A stretch of 64,000 nt of DNA from an uncultured Atopobiaceae bacterium (GTDB taxonomy: Bacteria; Actinomycetota; Coriobacteriia; Coriobacteriales; Atopobiaceae). Position numbers and translations under genes: made by a program. Within the stretch, counting starts at the first letter, position 1, and each line of letters opens with the position of its first letter. This document shows positions 16,032 through 23,832 of this stretch, piece after piece. The notes beneath the pieces are model-generated. The model had not been told where the DNA came from and searched no databases. It saw only the letters and a program-made list of their open reading frames with translations. The DNA is taken from positions 62,001 through 126,000 of the forward strand of contig CALUNW010000003.1 of the NCBI GenBank assembly GCA_944322145.1. Direction: 5' to 3'.

Positions 16032-16790
16032 ATGGCTCAGCTGTTCGACATCAAGAAGGTCACGATCGGCCCGAGGAATCTCGATGCCGAGGTTGAGGTG
16101 GCGCCGAGCGCGCCGCTCATGACCAGCGACGATCCCGAGGGGACCGAGCGCGTCCTCGAGCTCATTCCCGAGCTCAGCGACCATCTCTGCCTGGGGGATT
16201 CTTCCTCGAGCTTTGGTGACGTCATCGGCGACACGGAGCTGGCGCACCTGCTTGAGCACGTGACGGTCGAGCTGCTGGCTCGTACCGACCTCGCGGGCGA
16301 CGTCTCCTCGGGGCAGACCACGGGCCTCGCCGACCGTCTGTATAAGATCTCCCTCTCGTGCCCTGACGACGTGCTCGTCGCGGGCGCGCTCTCCAGCGCC
16401 GCCTGGATTCTGCAGTGGGCGTACGCCGGAGGCGGGGATCCGCGCCCGGATGTCGACGCCATCGCGAGCGGCCTCGTCTCCCTCGTCGAGAGCCTCTCCG
16501 TCGAGGGGGAACCCGAGTCGACGAGCGCCGAGCAGGTCGCGACCGAGCCTGATTCTGTCGAGGAGGTCGCCGGCCCCGTTGAGGAGACGCCGTCCGAGCC
16601 CGCCGAGGAACCCGAGGAAGTCGACGCTACGGAGCAGCCGGCATCCGATGACCAGGGTGTCGAGCAGGCTGTGGAGCCCGCTGCCGAGACCGCGGAGGAA
16701 CCCGAGGCTGCTCCCGCGGAGGAACCCGAGCCGCCCGCTCGCGACGCCTGGGACCTCGGCGACGTTCCTCGCCCCCATCTCGTACGTTAG
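16032..16790 (+). CDS. Stand-alone cyanophycin-synthetase N-domain-like protein with acidic tail
   Basis: Residues about 35-110 (RVLELIPELSDHLCLG, GDTELAHLLEHVTVELLAR) resemble the N-terminal domain of cyanophycin synthetase CphA (LPGLxxHxC, GTxLAHVxEHVALELQ), but no ATP-grasp or Mur-ligase domains follow. Residues about 155-250 are Glu/Pro/Ala-rich and probably disordered. GAAGGGGAG lies ahead of the start. It sits upstream of YtxH and PRC-barrel genes, 83 bp after the CNNM/CBS gene. The similarity is judged by eye. Confidence 0.55.
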   Translation: MAQLFDIKKVTIGPRNLDAEVEVAPSAPLMTSDDPEGTERVLELIPELSDHLCLGDSSSSFGDVIGDTELAHLLEHVTVELLARTDLAGDVSSGQTTGLADRLYKISLSCPDDVLVAGALSSAAWILQWAYAGGGDPRPDVDAIASGLVSLVESLSVEGEPESTSAEQVATEPDSVEEVAGPVEETPSEPAEEPEEVDATEQPASDDQGVEQAVEPAAETAEEPEAAPAEEPEPPARDAWDLGDVPRPHLVR

Positions 16791-16840
16791 CCTGGCGCAC
16801 TCCCGCGCCGCATCGTAGCCAGCACTGACAGGAGGATCTC

Positions 16841-17290
16841 ATGAACAAGAAGACCGTCGGCTTCATCTTTGGCAGCATCGTCGGCGCAGCGGCTGGCGTC
16901 GTCGCGGGCGTCATGCTCGCTCCGCGCTCGGGCGCCGAGAGCCGCGCCATGGCCGCCGATGCCATGAACGACGCGTGGGACAGCGCCGTCGACACCTACG
17001 AGCGCGGCGCGGGCGTCGTCAACGACAAGTTCAGCGGTGTCCGCCCCGTCGTCGATGCCAAGACCGATGAGCTTCGCGCCAAGGTCGACCTCGCCCGCGA
17101 GCGCATGGACCAGCTGCGCGAGTCCCTCTCCGACGCCGTCGCCGGTGCGTCCGCCCAGGTTCAGGATGCCGTGACCTCCGTCGCCGACCGCGTCTCCGCG
17201 ATGACTGACGCGCCCGTCGCCGGCGAGAAGCCTGCCGACGCCGTTCACGTCGAGGTCGTCGACGCCGACGACGAGATTCCCGCGGTCTAG
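16841..17290 (+). CDS. YtxH-domain protein
   Basis: The N-terminal glycine-rich membrane segment GFIFGSIVGAAAGVVAGVML followed by APRSG is the hallmark of YtxH-like proteins. The rest (149 residues in all) is an alpha-helical, amphipathic repeat region. Family members are membrane-anchored, often stress-related, and of unknown biochemical role. CAGGAGG lies seven bases ahead of the ATG. Ten base pairs separate it from the PRC-barrel gene, so the two are probably co-transcribed. Confidence 0.85.
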   Translation: MNKKTVGFIFGSIVGAAAGVVAGVMLAPRSGAESRAMAADAMNDAWDSAVDTYERGAGVVNDKFSGVRPVVDAKTDELRAKVDLARERMDQLRESLSDAVAGASAQVQDAVTSVADRVSAMTDAPVAGEKPADAVHVEVVDADDEIPAV

Positions 17291-17299
17291 GCGCCGCCC

Positions 17300-18286
17300 G
17301 TGCTCAGAGTCAGCGAGCTCACCGGCCTGCGCGTTCTCGTACACAAGAAGACGAAGACCGCCAAGGACGGCACTGTCACCGACAAGTACCAGAAGCTCGG
17401 CAAGATTCACAACGCGGTCTTCTCCCCCGACGGCAAGCGGGTGGTCGGCCTTATGGTCAAGCGCCCGGATGCCGTCGGCATGATTAAGCGCGAGGATGCC
17501 TTCCTTGCGCTTGACGCGTATCGCCGAATGGACGAGAAGACGATTCTCGTGACGCGCCCCGAGGATGGCCTGGATGCCGATGCGCGCAGACGCCTCGCCC
17601 TCGACTGGGACAGCTGCATCATCTGGTCGGGCATGGATGCCAAGACGGTTTCCGGCAAGTCGCTCGGCTATGTCTCCGACGCGGAGTTTGACGAGAAGAC
17701 CGGCGCGGTGACGCGCTTCCTTACGACCGACGGGGGCGTCGCCCACGCGCTCATCGGGTCCTTCGTCATCACGCCGGATATGGTGCGCGGCTACAGCGGC
17801 GGGTTTATGGTCGTCGATCCGGGCGACACGCCCGTCGAGCTTGACGGTGGCCTCGCCGGCGCTGCGGGTGAGGGCTATGCGCGCGCAAAGGCGAAGGGCG
17901 TCGAAGTCGGCAAGAAGGTCGGTGCCGCTGCGGGAGAGGCCGTGGACAAGGGGTCGTTCGCACTCGGCCGCGCGCTCGGCAAGGCAAAGCGCGCGATCTC
18001 GGAGGCGGCGGCGCCGGAGGACGAGCCGCCGGCGGTGCCCGAGGTCCCCGCCGCAGACGTTCGCGTGGAGAAGCCCGCGGCGCGAATTGCCGAGAAGAGC
18101 GCCGGTTCCGCGCCAGCACCGAAGGCGCGGCCCAAGACCTATGCGCCTGCCGCCAAGAAGCCGGCTCCCAAGAGGAAGCCTGCGACCACCGGCGACAAGG
18201 TCGCCCGTGCTGCCGGGAAGCAGCTCAGCTCCTTTGGCAAGATGTTCGGCTCATTCAAGGACGAGTTCGACAAGGCCAGCAAGTGA
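17300..18286 (+). CDS. PRC-barrel protein with Ala/Lys/Pro-rich tail
   Basis: This 328-residue protein has two PRC-barrel-like units: residues about 1-85 (LTGLRVLVHKK...LGKIHNAVFSPDGKRVVGLMV) and about 110-175 (GKSLGYVSDAEFDEKTGAVT). A helical Gly/Ala/Lys stretch and an Ala-Pro-Lys-rich, presumably disordered tail follow. PRC-barrels usually mediate protein or RNA contacts. It starts 9 bp after the YtxH gene. Its stop TGA is part of the family A palindrome that begins at 18283. Confidence 0.8.
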   Translation: MLRVSELTGLRVLVHKKTKTAKDGTVTDKYQKLGKIHNAVFSPDGKRVVGLMVKRPDAVGMIKREDAFLALDAYRRMDEKTILVTRPEDGLDADARRRLALDWDSCIIWSGMDAKTVSGKSLGYVSDAEFDEKTGAVTRFLTTDGGVAHALIGSFVITPDMVRGYSGGFMVVDPGDTPVELDGGLAGAAGEGYARAKAKGVEVGKKVGAAAGEAVDKGSFALGRALGKAKRAISEAAAPEDEPPAVPEVPAADVRVEKPAARIAEKSAGSAPAPKARPKTYAPAAKKPAPKRKPATTGDKVARAAGKQLSSFGKMFGSFKDEFDKASK

Positions 18287-18358
18287 CCCAAATGGGGACA
18301 GGATGAAATTGGGACATCGAGAGATGTCCCAATTTCATCCTGTCCCCATTTGGGTCAC
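18283..18358. repeat. Perfect family A palindrome containing both convergent stop codons
   Basis: Two 36-nt arms (18283-18318 and 18323-18358) are exact reverse complements around GAGA. Each contains GGGGACAG. The stop codons of the plus-strand PRC-barrel gene (18284-18286) and the minus-strand FUSC gene (18355-18357) both lie in the arm tips. It may act as a bidirectional terminator, though it lacks T tracts. Confidence 0.92.
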
Positions 18359-20379
18359 TTGCGCACCTCGTCGAGGTAGCGCGGCTTCTCCACGAGCGCG
18401 CCCTCGGCATCATCGATAGCGCGGCGCAGCTCTCCTGCTCGTTCTATGTACTGCCCCAGCACGTAGCGCAGGTCAGGCTCCGAGAGCCGCGCCACAAGCC
18501 CGCGTGCATCCGCGACTCCGGTGCCAAACCGCCGCGGGTCGCAGTTGGACTGCGCGAGCTCGATGATTCGCTCGAAGGTCCGCTGCTCCTCCGGGCGCAC
18601 CTCCCGCAGGCGCACCATGAGTTCCAGCTGCTCCAGCTCGCACATGATCTCCCACAGGAAGAACGTCGCGCGCTCCGCGGCGTTGCGGTAGCGAGCGAGC
18701 TCGGCGACCTCGGGGTCCTTCTCGCCGTCGTTGCTGAGCCCCTCGACGAAGCGGGCCGCCTGCGAGTGGACCATCTGAAAGTGCAGCAGGGTCTCGGACG
18801 AGACCACGGTGTCCACGCGACCCACGAGCGTCTCGCGCACGAGGCTCCAGTAGTGCTCGATCATGTCGAACATCTGTCGCACGTTGGCCACGAAGAGGCG
18901 TCGGTCCGAGGTGGGGCACACGAGGTGGTTGACCAGGGAGACGGTGGCAATCGCAAGCACCAGGCTCGCGAGGCGCATGCCGGTGGCATAGGAGTCGTCG
19001 ATGGAGACGCTCGCCATGGTCACGGCGTATGCCGTGGCAAAGAACGCCGAGGTGACAGACCCCGGCGTCGAGGCATAGAGCGGAGCCACGAGCACCATGC
19101 CCAGGATGGTGATGCCCACGTAGTCGAGGTTCAGCAGCGCGACGGCGTGAACGAACAGGCATCCCACCGCGGTCCCCACCATGCGCGTGCGCATGCGCCG
19201 AACGGACTCGCCCGGGAAGGGCTGTAGCAGCAGGAACGCGTGGAGCGCAAACCAATAGAGCTTCTCGACGGGGAAGAGCAGGTTGGTGGTGCAGCTCACG
19301 GCCAGGACTGCCCCGCAGCGCACCGCGAAGCGCATCTCAAAGGAGTCGAGGCTCGGCCGCTTGCGGAAGACGGCGACGCGCGCGAGGCCGCGTGGCGTGA
19401 GGCGCCAGGGCCGCTGATGCGGGTCGGCGGCGGTGCGCAGGATGAGGATGACCAGGTTGAGGTACCCCTGGAAGAAGATGCGAAAGCGGTCCTCGCGAAT
19501 CTGCGTCCGGGCGAGAAGGTCGTGGGCCTTGGGCAGGAGCGACTCGCATGCCTCGGCGGACTCGAGCCTCAGGGCGACGTTGAGCTCGTCGGTGAGGTCG
19601 GCCAGCGCGGCGAGCGCGCTGCCGTGCTCCTCGACGTGATCCTCGGTCCAGTCGGAGCTGCCCGTGAGATAGGCCGTGCGCTGTGCGAGGGTGGCGAACA
19701 TGTCCAGGAGGTCGGACACGCGCGGCGGCGCGCAGGAGTCCTCGCGCGCCGTGTAGGCCAGCTTGGCGAAGTCGCTTCGCAGCCGAAGGAGCTCGCCGCG
19801 CAGGGCTCCGTCCGTTCCCGTCCGCGCCGCCGAGCGCAGGTCGTCGGCGAGGCGTCGGACGTAGTCATGGAGCTGCTCGCGCGGCTCGTCGGCACGATGC
19901 CGCGCGATGCCGGCGACCAGCAGGCTCAGGGAGAGCAGGCTGCAGGAGGCCACGAGGACCCCGGCCTGCATCCAGAACGTCTCCACGATGGCGTATGGCC
20001 GCAGCTCAAGCCAGCAGAAGAGCATCGTGTAGGGGAAGTAGCGCCGGGGGTTGAGCTGCGATGAGCGCATGAAGACCAGGAAGAACGGCACGCAGAGGTT
20101 CACCAGCACGCTCAGGACAACGTTTGAGACGGCCACGCGCGCCGCCAGCAGCGCGAACGCGCTCACGAGGAAGAAGCGCGCGTACTGCGTGGGCGGGTTG
20201 TACTTGTGCAGCCGCGTCTCGAAGAGCGTGGTGTAGGGGGAGACGACCAGCAGGTAGTCGGAGCCAAACCCCAGCGTGACGATCCAGAGCAGCGCGATGA
20301 AGAAGAGGATCGTGGGCAGCGTGTCCACGAGCTTGTCGCGCTTGGTGTCAAGCCATATCAGCGCCTTGTCGACGTTCAT
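18355..20379 (-). CDS. FUSC-family membrane protein (YccS/aromatic-acid-exporter-like)
   Basis: This 674-residue protein has two clusters of transmembrane helices (about 20-160 and 355-490) separated and followed by long helical cytoplasmic parts, the layout of FUSC/YccS proteins. FPVEKLYWFALHAFLLLQPF and RRMRTRMVGTAVGCLFVHAV fit the conserved FUSC core. Relatives are proposed to export aromatic or other small acids; substrate unknown. GAGGAG precedes the ATG. It follows the NRAMP-like gene by 30 bp on the same strand, so it may be the last gene of that operon. Confidence 0.85.
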   Translation of the reverse strand: MNVDKALIWLDTKRDKLVDTLPTILFFIALLWIVTLGFGSDYLLVVSPYTTLFETRLHKYNPPTQYARFFLVSAFALLAARVAVSNVVLSVLVNLCVPFFLVFMRSSQLNPRRYFPYTMLFCWLELRPYAIVETFWMQAGVLVASCSLLSLSLLVAGIARHRADEPREQLHDYVRRLADDLRSAARTGTDGALRGELLRLRSDFAKLAYTAREDSCAPPRVSDLLDMFATLAQRTAYLTGSSDWTEDHVEEHGSALAALADLTDELNVALRLESAEACESLLPKAHDLLARTQIREDRFRIFFQGYLNLVILILRTAADPHQRPWRLTPRGLARVAVFRKRPSLDSFEMRFAVRCGAVLAVSCTTNLLFPVEKLYWFALHAFLLLQPFPGESVRRMRTRMVGTAVGCLFVHAVALLNLDYVGITILGMVLVAPLYASTPGSVTSAFFATAYAVTMASVSIDDSYATGMRLASLVLAIATVSLVNHLVCPTSDRRLFVANVRQMFDMIEHYWSLVRETLVGRVDTVVSSETLLHFQMVHSQAARFVEGLSNDGEKDPEVAELARYRNAAERATFFLWEIMCELEQLELMVRLREVRPEEQRTFERIIELAQSNCDPRRFGTGVADARGLVARLSEPDLRYVLGQYIERAGELRRAIDDAEGALVEKPRYLDEVRK

Positions 20380-20409
20380 TGCCGCTCCTCGGCGGTGCAG
20401 GGGCCTCGG

Positions 20410-21669
20410 TCACACTCCCATGACAAACATGATAACGGTGAGCACCACCACGGCAACGATGGTGAGCCAAGTGAGCGCGTTCCAGGCGCGACCGTTGACG
20501 TAGCGGCCCATCACGTGTTTGTCGCTTGCGATGAGGACCATGAAGACCAGGAGCACCGGCAGCAGAACGCCGTTGATGACCTGGGCGACCATCATGATGC
20601 CAAAGAGGTTGACGTTGGGGAGAAGAACCACGACGGCGGAGACGGTAATGACGGCGGTGATGATGCCGCGGTATGCCGGGGCCTCGGCCCAGCTGCGGTC
20701 CGCGCCGCGCTCCCAGCCAAAGGCCTCGCACACGGCGCTGGAGGTGATGCCGGGGAGCACGCACGCGGCGAGAAAGGACGCCCCGGTGAGGCCGGCGCCG
20801 AAGAGCGCCTCGGCGTAGTCGCCCACGAGCGGGGCCAGCGCGGCGGCCGCGGCCTCGGCGCTGCTCACTTGGATGCCTGCGGGGTTGAGCACGGCGCCGG
20901 TGGTGAGGATGATGAACCAGGAGATGACGCTTGCGGCGACGGCGCCGGTGACGGTGTCGATGCGCTGGTAGGGCAGGTCCTCCGCCCGCGCGTTCTTCTC
21001 GACCACGTTGCTCTGCGCAAGGAAGAGCATCCAGGGGGCGATGGCGGTGCCCACGCTCGCCACGAGCAGCGACAGGTACTGGGGCGTGGCGTGGACGTGG
21101 GGCACGACGGTGTCAAATAGGGCCTCGCCCCAGTCCGGGCCCACCATTACGCCGGCGATGATGTAGGTCACGAAGACGCAGGCGATGGCCAGCAGGACCT
21201 TCTCGATGCGGCGGTACGAGCCGCTCATCGTGAGTAGCCAGATCGCTAGTGCCGCCACGGGGACCGAGACGACGGGGGGCACGTCGAAGAGGGCGAGCGC
21301 CGAGGCGATGCCCGCGAACTCGGAGAGCGTGACCGTGGTGTTGGAGATCAGCAGCGCGAGCATGGCGAGCGCGGAGAGGCGCACGCCGAACTGCTCGCGT
21401 ATCAGCGATGCCAGGCCCTTGCCGGTGACGCAGCCCATGCGCGCCGCGGTCTCCTGAGCCACGATGAGCAGGAAGCACATGACCGGCACGGTCCAGAGCT
21501 GATGGAAGCCAAAGAGCGCGCCGGCGTTGGAGTAGGTTGCCACGCCGCCCGCGTCCGCGCCGGCGAGGGCCGCCACCATGCCCGGCCCCATGGCAGCGAG
21601 GATGAGGCGCGGCTGCAGGCGCCTGCGCGGAGCCTCGGCGTTCTTCTCGCCTTTCCTGAGTGTCGGCAC
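20410..21669 (-). CDS. NRAMP-related divalent metal (probably Mg2+) transporter, NRMT type
   Basis: This 419-residue, roughly 11-helix protein is of the SLC11 family. Classical NRAMPs have DPGN in helix 1 and MPH in helix 6. Here they read DAGG (Asp39-Gly42) and APW (SVGTAIAPWMLFLAQSN). Loss of the Asn and the Met is the feature described for NRAMP-related Mg2+ transporters such as the one from Eggerthella lenta. The GTG at 21669 lies two bases after the stop of the MgtE-like gene, suggesting coupled translation. The MgtE-like partner strengthens the Mg2+ reading; Mn2+ remains possible. Confidence 0.85.
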   Translation of the reverse strand: MPTLRKGEKNAEAPRRRLQPRLILAAMGPGMVAALAGADAGGVATYSNAGALFGFHQLWTVPVMCFLLIVAQETAARMGCVTGKGLASLIREQFGVRLSALAMLALLISNTTVTLSEFAGIASALALFDVPPVVSVPVAALAIWLLTMSGSYRRIEKVLLAIACVFVTYIIAGVMVGPDWGEALFDTVVPHVHATPQYLSLLVASVGTAIAPWMLFLAQSNVVEKNARAEDLPYQRIDTVTGAVAASVISWFIILTTGAVLNPAGIQVSSAEAAAAALAPLVGDYAEALFGAGLTGASFLAACVLPGITSSAVCEAFGWERGADRSWAEAPAYRGIITAVITVSAVVVLLPNVNLFGIMMVAQVINGVLLPVLLVFMVLIASDKHVMGRYVNGRAWNALTWLTIVAVVVLTVIMFVMGV

Positions 21670-21671
21670 GA

Positions 21672-23537
21672 CTACCCCACCAGCCCCATGGGCGCGGCGA
21701 GTGCGGCCACGGCCGTCAGGAACACCGCAACCGCCACGAGCATGGAGACGAGGGAGAGCGTAAATCCCGAGGTCTCCTTGTTGTGCTCGTCGCGGCTGCG
21801 CAGCAGGCCCAGGTAGAGCGGGGACGTGGCAAACGAGACGAACGTGGAGATCGCCGCCGCGACGCCGCCCGTGGAGAGGGCGCTGCCGAGCCCGCCGAGC
21901 GTGGACGGGACGGAGGGCACGGCGGGCGAGGCGATGACGCTCTCGAGCGCGATGACGATCAGCGCGACGAGGGCGCCGAGCGAGACGCCCAGGCCAAGCC
22001 CCTTGAAGGTGAAGCCGATCATCGAGGGGGAGTCCTCGTCGTCGGGGTCGTTCTCCAGGAAGAAGTTGGTGACGTAGCTCACGGAGTCGTCCGCGAGCAC
22101 GAGGGCCACGGCGAGCGGGATGGCGGCGGCGAGCGTCTCGCCGAGGCCGAGCCTGCCGCCCACCACAAACGCCAGCGCGAGCACGCCGAGCGCCCAGAGG
22201 GCCACCCACGCGTTGCGGCGCACGAGCCAGATGAGGGTGCTCGCGTGCCCGGAGTCCTCGCCGTCCGCCGAGCCGCCTGCGACGCGCAGGTCCTCGGCGT
22301 GCTCCTCCTCCAGGACGTCGAGCGCGTCGTCGACGGTGACGATGCCCAGCAGACGGCCCTCATCGTTGACGACGGGCATGGCGAGCAGGTTGTACTTGGC
22401 GATGTTCTCGGCCACGTCCTCCTGGTCGTCCTCGGGGCTGGCGGTCACGAGGTCCTCGGTGGCGAGCTCGGCCAGGCGCGTCTCGCCGCCGGCGACGATG
22501 AGCGCGTTGAGCGTCACGACGCCGGAGAGGCGGCCCTCCTCGTCGGTGAGGTAGACGTAGCGGACGGACTCGAAGTCCTCGTCCAGGCCGCGCAGCAGCT
22601 CCACGGCGTTCGCGACGGTGGCGCCCTCGTCGATGGAGGCGACCTCGGAGGTCATGATGCGGCCGGCGGTGTTCTCGCGGTAGCCCAGAAGCTGGCGGAT
22701 GGCGCGCTGCTCCTGGACGCCCATCAGGCGCAGGAGCTTCTCCGCCTTGTCGTAGTCGAGCTCGGAGACCAGCTCGGCGGCGTCGTCCGGGTCCATCTCG
22801 GAGAGCATGCGCGAGGCGTCGGTCTCGGTGAGGTTGCCCATGAGCTCGGCGGCCATCGCGTCGTCGTCGAACTCGGCCATGGCGCCGGCGCGCTGCTCGT
22901 CGTCGAGCTGGGCGAAGACCTGGCCGCGCAGGCGCGGGTCCAGCCGCTCGATGATGTCGGCGATGTCGGCGGGGTGCATGTCGTCGAGCGTCTTGTGGGA
23001 GACGGAGAGCTTGACGTTGGAGAGGTCGCGCTCCACGAGGTCCATGTAGCTCCACGCGATGATCTTCTCGGGCATGGGATGGCCGAAGGTGCGGGCCAGC
23101 CTCAGCGCCACGCGCTCGAGGGCGGGGTGCAGGCTGCGCAGGAGTCCGCGCGCGCCCACCTCGGCGCCCAGCAGGCGCAGCTGGGTGGAGCTGGTGTCCG
23201 AGAGCTTGAGGTCGTTCACGCGCACGACGCGCATGCCGTGGGTGTCCACGATCTGCTTGTTCAAGATGTCGCGGGCGAGAAGGACCTCGTCCGGCTGCAG
23301 GTACGAGAAGCGCAGGTCGGTGGCTATGACCTTGAGGTGGACCTCGTGCTCGTCGTAGGTGTCGACGAACTTGCGCCACGAGATCATGATGGGGGTGCGT
23401 CCGGGGCCCATGAAGGCCAGGCTCGTGATGCGGGGAAAGACCTCGCCGGTTGCGATGCCGAGGTCAGAGACCGTGCCGACCTTCTCGCCGTCGGCGTCCA
23501 GAACGGGGTTGCCCAAGAGCTGGGACAGGTAGATCAT
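21672..23537 (-). CDS. MgtE-like protein with PRC-barrel, MgtE-N and CBS domains
   Basis: Domains in 621 residues: PRC-barrel-like N terminus (about 1-90; LGNPVLDADGEKVGTVSDLG), MgtE N-domain superhelix (about 170-285; LHPADIADIIERL-like DMHPADIADIIERLDP, MDPDDAAELVSEL), two CBS domains (about 290-415; YVYLTDEEGRLSGVVTL, MPVVNDEGRLLGIVTVDD), then five or so hydrophobic segments. The transmembrane part does not look like the standard MgtE pore, so it may be a Mg2+ sensor/regulator of its NRMT partner rather than a channel. AAGGAGCG precedes the start. First gene of the minus-strand operon. Confidence 0.82.
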   Translation of the reverse strand: MIYLSQLLGNPVLDADGEKVGTVSDLGIATGEVFPRITSLAFMGPGRTPIMISWRKFVDTYDEHEVHLKVIATDLRFSYLQPDEVLLARDILNKQIVDTHGMRVVRVNDLKLSDTSSTQLRLLGAEVGARGLLRSLHPALERVALRLARTFGHPMPEKIIAWSYMDLVERDLSNVKLSVSHKTLDDMHPADIADIIERLDPRLRGQVFAQLDDEQRAGAMAEFDDDAMAAELMGNLTETDASRMLSEMDPDDAAELVSELDYDKAEKLLRLMGVQEQRAIRQLLGYRENTAGRIMTSEVASIDEGATVANAVELLRGLDEDFESVRYVYLTDEEGRLSGVVTLNALIVAGGETRLAELATEDLVTASPEDDQEDVAENIAKYNLLAMPVVNDEGRLLGIVTVDDALDVLEEEHAEDLRVAGGSADGEDSGHASTLIWLVRRNAWVALWALGVLALAFVVGGRLGLGETLAAAIPLAVALVLADDSVSYVTNFFLENDPDDEDSPSMIGFTFKGLGLGVSLGALVALIVIALESVIASPAVPSVPSTLGGLGSALSTGGVAAAISTFVSFATSPLYLGLLRSRDEHNKETSGFTLSLVSMLVAVAVFLTAVAALAAPMGLVG

Positions 23538-23832
23538 GCGCGCTCCTTAGTTGCGTCTTGCGTCGGGCGACGCGCACGCGGGGCGCGCGCCGCAGGTCAT
23601 CGACTGTGAGGTCGAGGTTTCATGCGGACCCTTCTCTTCGGCGGATTATCCACTGGCCATTGTAGCCCATGCGAGCCGCATGGCGGCGACGCGCAACATC
23701 TCCGTTTTTGTCCGGCGGGCCGCGTCGGCGGCGCGGGCCTTGCGCCTCGTCTGGGGGATGCCGGACAGGCCGCATATCCCAAGCTGCGCCGCGGACGCTC
23801 CGCGTCGTATGATGGAGCGGAGAGGAGGCCTC

